27,311 nt of DNA. Origin: Bacillota bacterium (GTDB lineage Bacteria; Bacillota; Bacilli; Bacillales; Cytobacillaceae). Below are positions 7,414 to 17,075 of this stretch, piece by piece. The translations under genes and the position numbers were made by a program. The stretch covers positions 1 through 27,311 of the forward strand of contig JAUZPT010000002.1 of the NCBI GenBank assembly GCA_030705745.1, read 5' to 3'. Numbering within the stretch: position 1 is the stretch's first letter; the number at the start of each line of letters is the position of its first letter. The notes under the pieces are model-generated. The model was not told the DNA's origin, made no database searches, and saw nothing but the letters and a program-made list of their open reading frames with translations.

Positions 7414-7494
7414 AGTAATTTGGAGATTGGACAGAATGTGCGAAGAATCGCATTAACATATTGAGAGATGTTTTATCGAAAAGAGGTGACTTGA

Positions 7495-8880
7495 ATGGAA
7501 TTTGATACGATTGTGGCCATTTCTACGCCGATGGGCGAAGGTGCAATTGCAATTGTGCGCTTGAGCGGAGATGAAGCAATACCAATAGCAGATTCGATTT
7601 TTAAAAGTATCGGAGCAAAAAGATTAACGGACGTACCGTCTCATACAATTCATTATGGGCATCTCGTGGATCCTGCAAATGGACAAGCGGTTGAAGAAGT
7701 CATGGTATCACTTATGAAGGGCCCGAAGACCTTCACTAAAGAAGATGTCGTTGAAATCAATTGCCACGGTGGCATAGTTTCTGTCAATCGGGTGCTGCAA
7801 CTCGTTTTAAAAAACGGGGCGAGGTTAGCAGAGCCAGGAGAATTCACGAAGCGTGCTTTTTTGAATGGGCGAATCGATTTATCGCAGGCAGAAGCGGTTA
7901 TGGATTTAATCCGGGCAAAAACGGACCGAGCCATGAATGTGGCGCTTGGCCAAATGGAAGGGCGTTTGTCGAAACTCATTCGCAAGCTTAGGCAGGAAAT
8001 ATTGGAAACATTGGCACATGTGGAAGTTAACATTGATTATCCCGAATACGACGATGTAGAAGAAATGACGCATCATATGCTTCTTGAGAAGGCTTCGCTT
8101 GTAAGGAGCGAGCTAAAAAAATTACTGCAAACGTCTGAACAGGGAAAAATTTTACGCGAAGGACTTTCAACCGTCATTGTTGGACGTCCGAACGTAGGGA
8201 AATCTTCTTTGCTAAACAGCCTTGTTCATGAAAATAAAGCGATTGTCACCGATATTCCTGGAACCACGAGAGATGTGATTGAGGAATATGTAAATGTACG
8301 CGGTGTACCGTTAAGGCTTCTCGATACGGCTGGTATTCGCGAAACTGAGGATATTGTCGAGCGGATAGGCGTTGAAAAATCGCGACAGGTATTGAAAGAA
8401 GCCGATCTAATTTTGCTCGTTCTCAATTATGCGGACTCCTTGACTGTGGAAGATGAAAACATCTTCAAAGCTGTTTCAGGACTTGATGTCATCGTCATCG
8501 TCAATAAAACCGATTTACCTGGAAAAATAGACTCTGATCGTGTGAGGGAACTCGCAAAAGGGCATAAAATCGTTACTACTTCTCTTTTGGATGACAAAGG
8601 AGTCGATGAGCTGGAAGAAGCTATTTCTTCTTTGTTTTTTGAAGGGTCACTTGAGTCCGGTGATATGACCTATGTATCAAACAGTCGCCATATCGCCCTT
8701 TTACACCAGGCACTGCAATTAATGGAAGATGCGATTCAAGGTGTCGAAATGGGTACACCGATTGATATTGTTCAGATTGACCTTACCAGGACGTGGGAAC
8801 TGCTAGGGGAAATCATTGGTGAAAGCATTCATGAAAGCTTGATTGACCAGCTGTTTTCACAATTTTGTTTAGGAAAATAA
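7495..8880 (+). CDS. mnmE: tRNA uridine-5-carboxymethylaminomethyl modification GTPase MnmE
   Basis: MnmE and MnmG together modify the wobble uridine (U34) of several tRNAs. The 461-residue protein has an N-terminal folate-binding/dimerisation domain (starts [20 protein letters not shown]), a helical domain, an inserted GTPase domain with G1 GRPNVGKSS (near 229), the switch region DIPGTTRD and G4 NKTD (near 336), and the C-terminal CLGK motif with the catalytic Cys. The ATG follows GAGGTGAC. mnmG follows after 67 bases and rsmG after that, forming the usual operon. It was formerly called trmE or thdF. Confidence 0.97.
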   Translation: MEFDTIVAISTPMGEGAIAIVRLSGDEAIPIADSIFKSIGAKRLTDVPSHTIHYGHLVDPANGQAVEEVMVSLMKGPKTFTKEDVVEINCHGGIVSVNRVLQLVLKNGARLAEPGEFTKRAFLNGRIDLSQAEAVMDLIRAKTDRAMNVALGQMEGRLSKLIRKLRQEILETLAHVEVNIDYPEYDDVEEMTHHMLLEKASLVRSELKKLLQTSEQGKILREGLSTVIVGRPNVGKSSLLNSLVHENKAIVTDIPGTTRDVIEEYVNVRGVPLRLLDTAGIRETEDIVERIGVEKSRQVLKEADLILLVLNYADSLTVEDENIFKAVSGLDVIVIVNKTDLPGKIDSDRVRELAKGHKIVTTSLLDDKGVDELEEAISSLFFEGSLESGDMTYVSNSRHIALLHQALQLMEDAIQGVEMGTPIDIVQIDLTRTWELLGEIIGESIHESLIDQLFSQFCLGK

Positions 8881-8947
8881 GCAGGATTTCTCCAGGGCTT
8901 TAAATAGATAGTAAGAACGAAGAATGATTTTAAAAGGAGGCAGCAAG

Positions 8948-10837
8948 ATGCAATACGAAGCAGGGAATTTTGACGTCATTGTCATCGGTGCAGGACATGC
9001 AGGCTGTGAAGCAGGACTGGCAGCTGCCCGGCTTGGCGCAAAAACGTTAATGATAACAATAAATCTTGATATGGTTGCTTTTATGCCATGCAATCCGTCC
9101 GTTGGCGGACCTGCCAAGGGGATTGTCGTGCGTGAAATTGATGCACTAGGCGGAGAAATGGGTAAAAATATTGATAAAACACATATTCAGATGAGAATGC
9201 TGAATACAGGTAAAGGGCCTGCTGTTCGTGCTCTCAGGGCTCAAGCGGATAAATTTTCGTATCAGCATGAAATGAAGAAAACGATTGAAAATGAACCGAA
9301 TATGACATTGCTTCAAGGAATGGTTGACCGCCTGCTGATTGAGGATGAAGCGGTACAGGGCGTCATCACAATGACAGGTGCGATTTATCGTTCGAAAACA
9401 GTTGTCATCACAACAGGCACATTCCTTCGCGGGGAAATTATTCTCGGGGAATTGAAATATTCAAGTGGACCGAACAACCAGCAACCGTCGATTAAGCTTT
9501 CTGAACACTTGCAAGAGCTTGGATTTGATCTCGTCCGTTTTAAAACGGGGACGCCGCCACGGGTAAACAGCCATACAATCGATTACAGCAAGACTGAAAT
9601 TCAGCCTGGCGACGAAATCCCGCAGGCATTTTCATACGAAACAACAAAGTATATAACTGACCAGCTGCCATGCTGGTTGACTTATACGAACGAACGAACA
9701 CATCTTTTAATCGATGAAAATTTGCACCGTTCACCGATGTATTCCGGAATGATTAAAGGGACAGGACCTCGTTATTGTCCTTCGATCGAAGATAAAGTTG
9801 TCCGTTTTAACGATAAACCGCGCCATCAGATATTCCTCGAGCCTGAAGGAAGAAATACGCAGGAAGTGTATGTGCAGGGACTGTCCACCAGCCTTCCTGA
9901 AGATGTGCAGCAGCAAATCATGAAGACGATTCCTGGATTGGAAAATGTTCAAATGATGCGTGCTGGCTACGCGATTGAGTATGATGCAATTGTGCCGACG
10001 CAATTATGGCCGACACTTGAAACGAAAAAAATAAAAAATCTTTATACGGCAGGGCAAATTAATGGTACTTCCGGTTATGAAGAAGCCGCAGGACAGGGGC
10101 TCATGGCCGGAATTAATGCGGGACGCAAAGCTCTTAATCGTGAAGAATTGATATTAAGCCGTTCAGATGCCTACATCGGCGTGTTAATTGATGATCTAAT
10201 CACAAAAGGGACGAATGAACCGTACCGCCTGTTAACTTCAAGAGCCGAATACCGCCTCCTCCTTCGCCATGATAATGCCGATTTGAGGCTGACAGAAATC
10301 GGCCATGAAATGGGATTGATTTCGGAAGAACGATACGAACGCTTTCTAAAGAAAAAAGAACAGATCGAAGCAGAGAAACTTCGGTTAAAGTCGATTATTT
10401 TAAAACCGACCGAACAGGTACAGGAACTCATTCAAAGCATGGGCGGAAGTGAATTGAAGGATGGAATCCGTGCATCTGATTTGTTGAAACGGCCAGAAAT
10501 GACGTATGGGCATGTCGAAACATTGGCTCCAAATGAAATATCACTTGATACAGACGTGAAAGAGCAAGTGGAAATCCAGGTCAAGTATGAAGGATATATC
10601 GAAAAATCACTTCAGCAAGTGGATCGCTTAAAGAAAATGGAGAATAAAAAAATTCCTGAAAATATCGATTACAATAAGATTACAGGGCTTGCGACAGAAG
10701 CGCGGCAAAAGCTTACGCAAATAAAGCCGCTAACTCTTGCCCAGGCTTCCCGGATTTCGGGCGTAAATCCGGCCGATATTTCCATCCTGCTTGTATATAT
10801 TGAACAGGGACGTGTAGCCCGTATTTCCAATCAATGA
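8948..10837 (+). CDS. mnmG: tRNA uridine-5-carboxymethylaminomethyl modification enzyme MnmG
   Basis: MnmG (GidA) is the FAD-dependent partner of MnmE in wobble uridine modification. The 629-residue protein has the N-terminal dinucleotide-binding motif [12 protein letters not shown], the conserved block [15 protein letters not shown] with an active-site Cys, a second conserved Cys region ([14 protein letters not shown]), the second nucleotide-binding part [20 protein letters not shown], and a helical C-terminus ([20 protein letters not shown]). The ATG at 8948 is chosen since AAAGGAGG lies about 9 bases upstream; an ATG at 8924 would place that site inside the gene. Length matches B. subtilis (about 628). 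Confidence 0.97.
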   Translation: MQYEAGNFDVIVIGAGHAGCEAGLAAARLGAKTLMITINLDMVAFMPCNPSVGGPAKGIVVREIDALGGEMGKNIDKTHIQMRMLNTGKGPAVRALRAQADKFSYQHEMKKTIENEPNMTLLQGMVDRLLIEDEAVQGVITMTGAIYRSKTVVITTGTFLRGEIILGELKYSSGPNNQQPSIKLSEHLQELGFDLVRFKTGTPPRVNSHTIDYSKTEIQPGDEIPQAFSYETTKYITDQLPCWLTYTNERTHLLIDENLHRSPMYSGMIKGTGPRYCPSIEDKVVRFNDKPRHQIFLEPEGRNTQEVYVQGLSTSLPEDVQQQIMKTIPGLENVQMMRAGYAIEYDAIVPTQLWPTLETKKIKNLYTAGQINGTSGYEEAAGQGLMAGINAGRKALNREELILSRSDAYIGVLIDDLITKGTNEPYRLLTSRAEYRLLLRHDNADLRLTEIGHEMGLISEERYERFLKKKEQIEAEKLRLKSIILKPTEQVQELIQSMGGSELKDGIRASDLLKRPEMTYGHVETLAPNEISLDTDVKEQVEIQVKYEGYIEKSLQQVDRLKKMENKKIPENIDYNKITGLATEARQKLTQIKPLTLAQASRISGVNPADISILLVYIEQGRVARISNQ

Positions 10838-10876
10838 TGGATTTCCCAATGACCATAGAGCGAGGAAGAATGGCTG

Positions 10877-11593
10877 ATGATAATAGAACAATTTAAACAA
10901 ATGCTGGCAGACAAGGGGATAAATTTGACTGCTGCACAACTGGAGCAATATGAAACATATTACGAAACCTTGGTAGAATGGAACGAAAAAATGAATCTTA
11001 CTGCCATAACCGATAAGGGCGAAGTGTACTTAAAGCACTTTTATGATTCGATTACCGCTGCCTTTTACTTTGATTTTACTAAACCGCTTCATATTTGTGA
11101 TGTTGGAGCGGGAGCTGGTTTTCCGAGCATACCGATCAAAATTGCCTTTCCGCATATCGAGGTGACGATCGTTGATTCGTTGAACAAACGGATTACATTT
11201 TTAAACCATCTTGCGGATGTGCTGCATTTGGATAAGGTCCATTTTATTCATGACCGGGCTGAAACGTTTGGTGTGAAGCCTGGCCACAGGGAAGCATATG
11301 AGGTCGTGACGGCAAGGGCAGTGGCCCGGTTGTCCGTTTTAAGCGAGCTTTGTTTGCCGCTTGTGAAAGTGGGCGGATGTTTCATTGCCATGAAAGCGGC
11401 CAATGCCATGGAAGAGGCATCTGCTGGCCAAAAGGCGGTTACACTGCTTGGAGGGAAGGTCGAGAATACATTTACTTTTTCCTTGCCAATCGAGGAAAGT
11501 GAAAGAAACATCATGATCATCAGAAAAGAAAAACAGACGCCAAAAAAATATCCGCGCAAACCGGGTACGCCCAACAAAACGCCGATTGAATAG
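10877..11593 (+). CDS. rsmG: 16S rRNA (guanine527-N7)-methyltransferase RsmG
   Basis: RsmG (GidB) methylates G527 of 16S rRNA using S-adenosylmethionine; loss in other bacteria gives low-level streptomycin resistance. The 238-residue protein has the SAM-binding motif [17 protein letters not shown] (near 72-88), [11 protein letters not shown], and [11 protein letters not shown], ending in the usual basic tail [17 protein letters not shown]. It follows mnmG by 39 bases with no terminator between, so it is part of the same operon. The ribosome site (GAGGAA) is weak and about 9 bases from the ATG. Confidence 0.96.
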   Translation: MIIEQFKQMLADKGINLTAAQLEQYETYYETLVEWNEKMNLTAITDKGEVYLKHFYDSITAAFYFDFTKPLHICDVGAGAGFPSIPIKIAFPHIEVTIVDSLNKRITFLNHLADVLHLDKVHFIHDRAETFGVKPGHREAYEVVTARAVARLSVLSELCLPLVKVGGCFIAMKAANAMEEASAGQKAVTLLGGKVENTFTFSLPIEESERNIMIIRKEKQTPKKYPRKPGTPNKTPIE

Positions 11594-11646
11594 CCATGTA
11601 TTATCCGAGTAAATTTGGAATGGAAATGTCGTCAATAAGCAGGAAT

Positions 11647-11676
11647 TTGTCATTTTTATAGAGAATTAGTTATAGG
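11647..11676 (+). promoter_or_regulatory. Possible sigma-A promoter of noc
   Basis: TTGTCA (11647-11652) and TATAGG (11671-11676) with an 18-base spacer, 25 bases upstream of the chosen noc start. No terminator separates rsmG from noc, so read-through is also likely. Confidence 0.4.
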
Positions 11677-11701
11677 GAGTTTCGTAAAGGTGGTGCTGGG
11701 G

Positions 11702-12571
11702 ATGAAGCAGTCTTTTTCACGCTTTTTTGGCCTGGGCGATAAAGGAGAACAATCTGGTGTTGAGACCGAGGTTGAAACCGAGAGAAACGGTGAAATTGAG
11801 GAAATAAAGAAAATAGCGATAGATTGTATCGTTCCGAATCGTTTTCAGCCTCGTACTGTTTTCGATGACGAAAAAATTGAAGAATTGTCGCGAACGATTC
11901 ATATTCATGGAATTATCCAACCGATCGTCGTGCGTGAATATGAATTGGGGAAATTTGAAATCATTGCAGGTGAACGCCGCTGGCGTGCGATGAAGAAGCT
12001 CGGCTGGGAAGAAGTACCCGCCATTTTGAAAAATTTAGATGATACAGAAACAGCTTCAGTAGCTTTAATAGAGAATTTACAGCGTGAAGAATTATCGCCA
12101 ATCGAAGAAGCGATGGCCTATGGAAAATTGCTCGAACTTCACAATTTAACGCAGGAAGCACTTGCCCAACGGCTTGGAAAAGGGCAATCAACCGTAGCCA
12201 ATAAGCTACGATTGCTAAAATTGCCACAGGAGGTCCGTGAGGCGCTGCTAAATAAGCAAATAACCGAGAGGCATGCCCGCTCTCTCATTGCATTAAAGGA
12301 GCCGGAAAAGCAAATTAAGCTCCTCACTGAAATTATCGAGAAAAATTTCAATGTAAATCAAACAGAAGAACGCGTCTTGAAGCTTCTCGAAGAAAAAAAT
12401 CTTCCTCCAAAGCCGAAAAGAAAAGCGTTCAGCAAAGATATGAGAATTGCGGTCAATACGATTCGTCAGTCCCTTACGATGGTATCGGACAGCGGCATCA
12501 ATCTCGATGCCGAAGAAGAGGAATTTGATGGCTATTATCAATTTACGATCCGCATTCCAAAGAAAAAATAA
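11702..12571 (+). CDS. noc: Nucleoid occlusion protein Noc
   Basis: Noc is a ParB-family CTPase-type protein that binds its own DNA sites and blocks division over the nucleoid. The 289-residue protein begins with the membrane-targeting amphipathic helix [13 protein letters not shown], then the ParB N-terminal domain with GERRWRAM, then a helix-turn-helix ([23 protein letters not shown], about 145-170) and a dimerisation C-terminus. The ATG at 11702 is chosen because AAAGGTGG lies just upstream; a GTG at 11690 overlaps that site. Noc is told from Spo0J by its N-terminal helix, its lack of the AKGLGKGL start, and its place before soj. Confidence 0.95.
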   Translation: MKQSFSRFFGLGDKGEQSGVETEVETERNGEIEEIKKIAIDCIVPNRFQPRTVFDDEKIEELSRTIHIHGIIQPIVVREYELGKFEIIAGERRWRAMKKLGWEEVPAILKNLDDTETASVALIENLQREELSPIEEAMAYGKLLELHNLTQEALAQRLGKGQSTVANKLRLLKLPQEVREALLNKQITERHARSLIALKEPEKQIKLLTEIIEKNFNVNQTEERVLKLLEEKNLPPKPKRKAFSKDMRIAVNTIRQSLTMVSDSGINLDAEEEEFDGYYQFTIRIPKKK

Positions 12572-12581
12572 AAATCATCAC

Positions 12582-12609
12582 AACCGAACGAATGTTTGTT
12601 CGGTTTTTT
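12582..12609 (+). terminator. Rho-independent terminator after noc
   Basis: AACCGAAC (12582-12589), eight-base loop, GTTCGGTT (12598-12605), followed by further T to 12609. Confidence 0.85.
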
Positions 12610-12693
12610 GTTTTGGATTTTTCACCTTGGAATATTTTTAGAAAAAAAACTACTTTCAATCATTTTCATGATAAAATAGATCGTGGCTGTTTT

Positions 12694-12723
12694 TTGATAA
12701 ACCGTTTCACAGATTGATAATTT
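12694..12723 (+). promoter_or_regulatory. Possible sigma-A promoter of soj-spo0J
   Basis: TTGATA (12694-12699) followed by GATAAT (12716-12721, 16-base spacer) or TAATTT (12718-12723, 18-base spacer). A promoter is expected here because the noc terminator lies upstream. Confidence 0.45.
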
Positions 12724-12772
12724 CGTTGAGATATTCAACTTTTGAAGTAAAAATAAAGAGGTAGGTGACATC

Positions 12773-13534
12773 GTGGGCAAAATTATTGCAATCGCGAATC
12801 AAAAAGGAGGAGTTGGTAAAACAACTACTTCTGTCAATCTCGGAGCCTGCTTAGCATACATAGGAAAAAAAGTTTTATTGGTGGACATTGATCCTCAAGG
12901 AAATGCTACTAGCGGAATCGGTATTGAAAAAGCCGATGTAGATCAATGCATTTATGATGTTTTAGTAGACGATGTGGAAGCGAAAGATGTCATTAAGCCG
13001 ACTGTTGTAGATAATCTGTATGCCATTCCGGCCACGATACAATTGGCAGGAGCGGAAATAGAGCTTGTCCCGACCATTTCCCGAGAAGTTCGCTTAAAAC
13101 GGGCCCTTGAAGAAGTGAAGGACAATTATGACTACGTTATTATTGATTGCCCCCCCTCATTAGGACTATTAACCATAAATGCTCTAACGGCTTCTGATGC
13201 GGTATTAATTCCTGTTCAATGCGAATATTACGCATTGGAGGGCCTTAGCCAGCTTCTTAATACTGTAAGGCTTGTTCAAAAACATTTAAATCAGGATTTA
13301 AAAATCGAAGGCGTCCTTTTGACAATGTTGGATGCCAGAACGAATCTTGGCCTGCAAGTCATTGAAGAAGTGAAAAAATACTTTCAGGATAAAGTATATA
13401 AAACAATCATTCCTAGAAATGTACGTTTAAGCGAAGCACCGAGTCATGGCGAACCGATTATTATTTACGATTCAAAATCGCGCGGGGCAGAAGTATATGT
13501 AGACCTTGCAAAGGAAGTGGTTTCTCATGGCTAA
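12773..13534 (+). CDS. soj: Chromosome partitioning ATPase Soj (ParA)
   Basis: Soj is a ParA-type ATPase that acts with Spo0J in chromosome segregation and, in B. subtilis, regulates DnaA. The 253-residue protein has the deviant Walker A KGGVGKTTT (about 11-19), DIDPQGNATSG (near 39-49) and Walker B DYVIIDCPPSLG (near 120). The start is GTG with an AGAGGTAGGTGA ribosome region. The last 8 bases overlap spo0J, implying coupling. Soj acting on DnaA links this operon to the origin 8 kb away; that link is family knowledge and not visible here. Confidence 0.97.
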   Translation: MGKIIAIANQKGGVGKTTTSVNLGACLAYIGKKVLLVDIDPQGNATSGIGIEKADVDQCIYDVLVDDVEAKDVIKPTVVDNLYAIPATIQLAGAEIELVPTISREVRLKRALEEVKDNYDYVIIDCPPSLGLLTINALTASDAVLIPVQCEYYALEGLSQLLNTVRLVQKHLNQDLKIEGVLLTMLDARTNLGLQVIEEVKKYFQDKVYKTIIPRNVRLSEAPSHGEPIIIYDSKSRGAEVYVDLAKEVVSHG

Positions 13535-14378
13535 AGGATTAGGAAAAGGTTTGAATGCTTTTTTTCCGAAAATGGAAGCTGACATAGAAGAAACAATCCG
13601 TGAAATCAAGGTGAAGGAACTTCGACCCAATCCATACCAGCCAAGAAAAGTTTTTGAGCCGGAAGCAATTGAAGAATTAAAATTATCCATTCTTGAGCAT
13701 GGAATCCTGCAGCCACTTGTCGTTCGGAAGAGCATAAAAGGGTATGAAATCGTTGTCGGCGAAAGGCGGTTTCGCGCAGCAAAGGAAGCAAAGCTGGAAA
13801 CTGTTCCAGCCGTAATCAGAGAGCTGACTGAACAGCAAATGATGGAGTTGGCTGTCCTTGAGAATCTGCAACGTGAAGATTTAAATCCGATCGAGGAAGC
13901 GCTTGCCTACCAAACCTTGATGGAAAAATTAAAATTCACCCAGGAAGAAGTAGCAAAGCGCCTTGGCAAGAGCCGTCCCCATGTTGCAAATCACATCCGC
14001 CTCCTTTCCCTTCCACAAAAGGTTCAGGAACTGATTTCTGGCGGGAAAATTTCAATGGGACATGGCAGGGCACTGCTTGGTCTGAGGCAAAAAACAAAAA
14101 TTGCTATGATGGTGGAAAGAATTTTAAAGGAAAATTTAAATGTCCGTCAATTGGAAAAGCTGATACAACTCACGAATGAAAATGTTTCACGTGAAACAAA
14201 AAATACGGATAAGAAAAAAGATGTGTTCATTAAGGAACGAGAACATTCGCTTCGGGAGAAATTTGGGACTTCCGTTACGATAAAGCAATCGAAAAATAAA
14301 GGGAAAATAGAGATTGAATTCTTTTCGGGCGATGACCTGGAAAGGATATTGGATCTGCTCGGTCGAGATTCTATGTAA
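13527..14378 (+). CDS. spo0J: Stage 0 sporulation protein J (ParB)
   Basis: Spo0J is the CTP-dependent ParB clamp that loads at parS, spreads, and recruits SMC for origin segregation. The 283-residue protein starts MAKGLGKGLNAFF, has the ParB N-terminal domain with GERRFRAA (near 80) and ENLQREDLNPIEEA, a helix-turn-helix (TQEEVAKRLGKSRPHVANHI) and a C-terminal dimerisation region. The ATG at 13527 is chosen by homology, with AAAGGAAG upstream; an earlier in-frame ATG at 13506 lacks family support. A perfect parS lies inside the gene (14183-14198), as in B. subtilis. Confidence 0.97.
   Translation: MAKGLGKGLNAFFPKMEADIEETIREIKVKELRPNPYQPRKVFEPEAIEELKLSILEHGILQPLVVRKSIKGYEIVVGERRFRAAKEAKLETVPAVIRELTEQQMMELAVLENLQREDLNPIEEALAYQTLMEKLKFTQEEVAKRLGKSRPHVANHIRLLSLPQKVQELISGGKISMGHGRALLGLRQKTKIAMMVERILKENLNVRQLEKLIQLTNENVSRETKNTDKKKDVFIKEREHSLREKFGTSVTIKQSKNKGKIEIEFFSGDDLERILDLLGRDSM
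14183..14198. promoter_or_regulatory. parS centromere-like site
   Basis: TGTTTCACGTGAAACA, a perfect 16-bp palindrome identical to the Firmicute parS consensus, inside spo0J. It is the expected nucleation site for Spo0J clamps near oriC. Confidence 0.97.
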
Positions 14379-14405
14379 ACCATCTGTTGATGGTTTGTTT
14401 TTTTT
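14377..14405 (+). terminator. Rho-independent terminator after spo0J
   Basis: AAACCATC (14377-14384), loop TGTT, GATGGTTT (14389-14396), G, then eight T. The left arm overlaps the last two bases of the stop codon. Confidence 0.88.
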
Positions 14406-14423
14406 CAAAAACAATCAATAGCG

Positions 14424-14451
14424 TTGAAATAGAATGATTGAATCATATATT
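14424..14451 (+). promoter_or_regulatory. Possible sigma-A promoter of the DUF554 gene
   Basis: TTGAAA (14424-14429) and TATATT (14446-14451) with a 16-base spacer, just upstream of the gene and after the spo0J terminator. Confidence 0.5.
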
Positions 14452-14473
14452 GAAAGATTAAAAGGTGAGGAAT

Positions 14474-15190
14474 TTGTTTTTACTCGGAACGCTCGTGAAT
14501 GGAGCTCTAATAATAATTGGAACACTACTTGGGAAACTATTTCATCGGATACCAGAAGGAATGAAAGTAACCATAATGCATGCTATTGGATTAGCTGTAA
14601 TGGTGTTGGGCTTGCAAATGGGGTTAAAAAGCGACAATTTTCTGATTGTGATTTTAAGTTTAGTCATAGGAGCAGTTCTAGGAGAGGCTTGGGCTTTAGA
14701 GGATAAATTAAATTCCCTGGGTGTGTGGCTGGAAAAGAAAATAGGCTCAAACGGAAAAGGAAGTATTTCAGAAGGGTTCGTGACAGCGACCTTGATTTTT
14801 GTGATTGGAGCCATGGCCATCATCGGTGCCCTTGATAGTGGTATTAGAGGCGATCATTCGGTTCTTTATACAAAATCGATCATTGATGGATTTACATCCA
14901 TCATCCTCACGACCACGCTTGGTATTGGCGTATTGTTTTCTGCAATTCCCGTGATGCTCTATGAAGGATTAATTGCGTTATTTGCAACGCAAATTAACGT
15001 AATTGTTCCACAGGCTCTCCTGAATCAATTTATTACTGAAATGACTTCTGCAGGTGGGATTATGATTTTTGCGATTGGATTAAATTTAACAGGATTGATA
15101 AAGATAAAAGTTGCTAACTTGCTGCCTGCTATTCTCGTAACTGGTATAATTGTGTCCTTCTTATATGAATATCACCGTTTTTTTAACTAA
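14474..15190 (+). CDS. DUF554 family membrane protein (YdfK-like)
   Basis: A hydrophobic protein of about 238 residues with roughly six to seven membrane segments, rich in glycine: FLLGTLVNGALIIIGTLLG at the N-terminus and IGLAVMVLGLQMGLKSDNFL next. These features match the DUF554 family, whose function is not established. The TTG at 14474 gives the usual family N-terminus and has AGGTG at a good distance; a GTG at 14465 would add three residues but would use that ribosome site as its own codon. It is flanked by terminators, so it is transcribed alone. No substrate can be read from the sequence. Confidence 0.82.
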   Translation: MFLLGTLVNGALIIIGTLLGKLFHRIPEGMKVTIMHAIGLAVMVLGLQMGLKSDNFLIVILSLVIGAVLGEAWALEDKLNSLGVWLEKKIGSNGKGSISEGFVTATLIFVIGAMAIIGALDSGIRGDHSVLYTKSIIDGFTSIILTTTLGIGVLFSAIPVMLYEGLIALFATQINVIVPQALLNQFITEMTSAGGIMIFAIGLNLTGLIKIKVANLLPAILVTGIIVSFLYEYHRFFN

Positions 15191-15215
15191 TTAGAATTTA
15201 TTCCCAGAAATCTTG

Positions 15216-15251
15216 AAACAGGAAATCGGCAATCTGCTATTTCCTGTTTTT
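15216..15251 (+). terminator. Rho-independent terminator after the DUF554 gene
   Basis: AAACAGGAAAT (15216-15226) and ATTTCCTGTTT (15239-15249) form an 11-bp stem; a small inner stem (GGCA/TGCT) may stack in the loop. T-rich sequence follows on the plus strand. On the minus strand only three T follow, so it may stop yyaC transcripts weakly. Confidence 0.82.
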
Positions 15252-15283
15252 ATAAAATTAGTGATAACTGTGAAACCGTGCAA

Positions 15284-15916
15284 TCAGTTAGTGTGCTCCC
15301 GAGTTCGGTCCTGGTCTACTGCCCAGTTAAATTCAGTCCAGGCCGGCTTTCTTGGATAATGGATGGCAGCCATATATATCCCGTTTGCAATTGTTTTAGC
15401 CATTTTAAGCACTAAACTTAAACGAGTATTTTGCAACACGAAAAATTCCATAAAACCACTGACATTTACTATTCCCGTAATGTGCAACTCCCCAACCTCA
15501 GGAAGTTCTTTATTAACACCCGCACCAGGCTTTACAGGACCATCTTCAAGTTGGATAAAACCAACGCTTTTAAATCTTCCAAGACAGGCATCAATCCCAA
15601 TAATAAAAGGATGATAATGTTTTTCATTTATTTCTTTAAGTTTATCTGCAAGATTGACTGCATGAATGGGATCATCCAGTGTTCCGTATACATAAAAAGA
15701 TGGAACTTTCTTTTCTTCCAATAAAGTACCTACCAGAGGTCCCAATGAATCGCCGGTCGAACGATCGGTCCCGATACACACGATTACGATCGGCCTGCTG
15801 GCTAAGGAAGGCAAATATGAGATTAATTCCGTTGCCAACTTGTTATCAGCTTGAAGGTCATCATGAAGAATCCTTGCGCCGGCCCTCCTATCAAAAAAGC
15901 TTGGTTTTAGATTCAT
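15284..15916 (-). CDS. yyaC: Putative sporulation protein YyaC (spore protease YyaC family, DUF1256)
   Basis: The 210-residue protein matches the YyaC family: VIVCIGTDRSTGDSLGPLVG (near 43-62), then FIIGIDACLGR (near 105) and VSGFMEFFVLQNTRL. The fold is related to the GPR germination-protease/hydrogenase-maturation peptidase group; activity is not proven. The ATG has AAGGAG 9 bases upstream. In B. subtilis yyaC is expressed in the forespore. It is the only gene right of oriC on the minus strand, so it is head-on to replication. A GTATA/CGTATACT pair upstream may be a forespore promoter. Confidence 0.88.
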   Translation of the reverse strand: MNLKPSFFDRRAGARILHDDLQADNKLATELISYLPSLASRPIVIVCIGTDRSTGDSLGPLVGTLLEEKKVPSFYVYGTLDDPIHAVNLADKLKEINEKHYHPFIIGIDACLGRFKSVGFIQLEDGPVKPGAGVNKELPEVGELHITGIVNVSGFMEFFVLQNTRLSLVLKMAKTIANGIYMAAIHYPRKPAWTEFNWAVDQDRTREHTN

Positions 15917-15944
15917 TCAGTCCACTCCTTAGTCTTAGTAGTAA

Positions 15945-15974
15945 CAGTATACGGAAAATTCTTGTAATCTATAC
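15945..15974 (-). promoter_or_regulatory. Possible forespore (sigma-F/G-type) promoter of yyaC
   Basis: On the minus strand GTATA (15974-15970) is followed after 16 bases by CGTATACTG (15953-15945). The -35 fits the sigma-F/sigma-G pattern and the -10 fits only partly. The known forespore expression of yyaC in B. subtilis adds support. Confidence 0.4.
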
Positions 15975-16082
15975 ATACCTATAATATGAAACGGATAAAC
16001 ACGGCCAATAGTAGCAGAAATGAGCTTTTAGTGTTCAAATAAAAGCAAAATTGGTTTATTGTCTATCAAGTTGAGAGAGAAA

Positions 16083-16111
16083 TTGTTAAAATAGATTTGC
16101 TTTGTTATGGT
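16083..16111 (+). promoter_or_regulatory. Possible promoter of the mscS-like gene
   Basis: TTGTTA (16083-16088) and TATGGT (16106-16111) with a 17-base spacer; each hexamer matches consensus at four positions. It lies 29 bases before the ATG. Confidence 0.35.
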
Positions 16112-16140
16112 AAAAGGATAAAAGTATTTGAGGTGAAAAA

Positions 16141-17025
16141 ATGGGTTCTAAACAAAGTATTATTCAAAACCTATCGAAAACATTCCAAAATGAGAACACC
16201 TGGGTTGGGATAGGAGAAGGTTTAGTTAAAATTATGGCAATCATTATTTTATCGAATCTCGTCATAAAGATTGGCAAGATTACGATTCATAATATGTTTA
16301 AATTGAGAAGCCGGTCGCCATTAAGAGTCTCAGAACGTCGCGAAGCAACTATGGAGAAGCTTCTGGATAACATTCTTTCCTATGTTGTATACTTCGCCTC
16401 GTTCATGATGATTTTATCTACATTAACTATTGATGTTAAGCCGCTGCTCGCAGGGGCAGGCATACTTGGCTTGGCTGTAGGGTTCGGTGCTCAAAATCTT
16501 GTAAAGGATATTATCACTGGATTTTTTATCATCTTTGAAGATCAATTCTCGGTTGGGGACCATATACGGGTAGGACAGTTTGAAGGAAATGTGGAATCCA
16601 TCGGATTACGAACCACCAAGATAAAAAACTGGACCGGTGAATTACATATTCTTCCAAATGGTAGCATCAACCAAGTAACCAATTTTTCATTAAATAACAG
16701 TGTATCAGTAGTTGATGTCGGCATTGCTTATGAAGAAGACATCGATAAAGCGGAAAAGGTCATTCAGGAGCTACTAGTGAAACTTCCTCAACAATATGAA
16801 GACCTAATAAAAGTTCCGGAGCTATTGGGTGTACAAAATCTTGGACCATCTGAAATTGTCCTTAGAATTATTGCAGAAACGCTACCAATGCGCCACTTTT
16901 ATATGGCCAGAATGCTTAGAAAAGAAATAAAAATGGCACTAGATGCTAATGGTATTGAAATTCCATTCCCTCGTCTTGTCATGTATTCTAGACAAAATGA
17001 AACGAAGGAACCGGGATCGAATTAA
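16141..17025 (+). CDS. Mechanosensitive ion channel family protein (MscS)
   Basis: A 294-residue MscS-family channel of the cytoplasmic membrane that would open under membrane tension to protect from osmotic downshock. It has a first membrane segment (about 26-45), a second (about 75-100), and the pore-lining TM3 region LLAGAGILGLAVGFGAQNLVKDIITGFFII, with the glycine/alanine pattern typical of the family. A beta domain follows (QFSVGDHIRVGQFEGNVESIGLRTT, then LPNG), with an alpha/beta C-terminus. The ATG has TTGAGGTGA upstream. The DUF951 gene follows after 50 bases and is probably co-transcribed. It resembles B. subtilis YkuT more than large MscL channels. Confidence 0.93.
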   Translation: MGSKQSIIQNLSKTFQNENTWVGIGEGLVKIMAIIILSNLVIKIGKITIHNMFKLRSRSPLRVSERREATMEKLLDNILSYVVYFASFMMILSTLTIDVKPLLAGAGILGLAVGFGAQNLVKDIITGFFIIFEDQFSVGDHIRVGQFEGNVESIGLRTTKIKNWTGELHILPNGSINQVTNFSLNNSVSVVDVGIAYEEDIDKAEKVIQELLVKLPQQYEDLIKVPELLGVQNLGPSEIVLRIIAETLPMRHFYMARMLRKEIKMALDANGIEIPFPRLVMYSRQNETKEPGSN

Positions 17026-17075
17026 TTTGCGCCAGCAGGAAATTCACACGAAGAACTAGGAAAGGGTGAAATAAG

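Larger units (their letters stand above)
7183..7494. other. jag-mnmE intergenic region with a DnaA-box group
   Basis: This 312-base gap holds the jag terminator, then TTATTCACA (7305-7313 plus) joined directly to TGTGGATAA (7314-7322, an exact box on the minus strand), and a further exact box TGTGGATAA (7353-7361, minus strand). ATTCCGCTTT (7291-7300) and AAAGCGGAAT (7340-7349) form a perfect 10-bp inverted repeat around the pair. A possible extended -10 for mnmE (TGGTATTCT, 7405-7413) and a small hairpin (TGCGA/TCGCA, 7439-7452) follow. DnaA binding is inferred from the box sequences. Confidence 0.75.

Noticed and set aside
13076..13089. ATTTCCCGAGAAGT in soj as a Noc-binding site
   Set aside because: Two mismatches to ATTTCCCGGGAAAT, both in one half, and it encodes a normal part of Soj (TISREV). 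Too weak to call.
16024..16046. GCTTTTA/TAAAAGC hairpin upstream of the mscS-like gene as a terminator
   Set aside because: The stem is AT-rich with a nine-base loop, and no T-run follows on the plus strand; no gene ends just before it.
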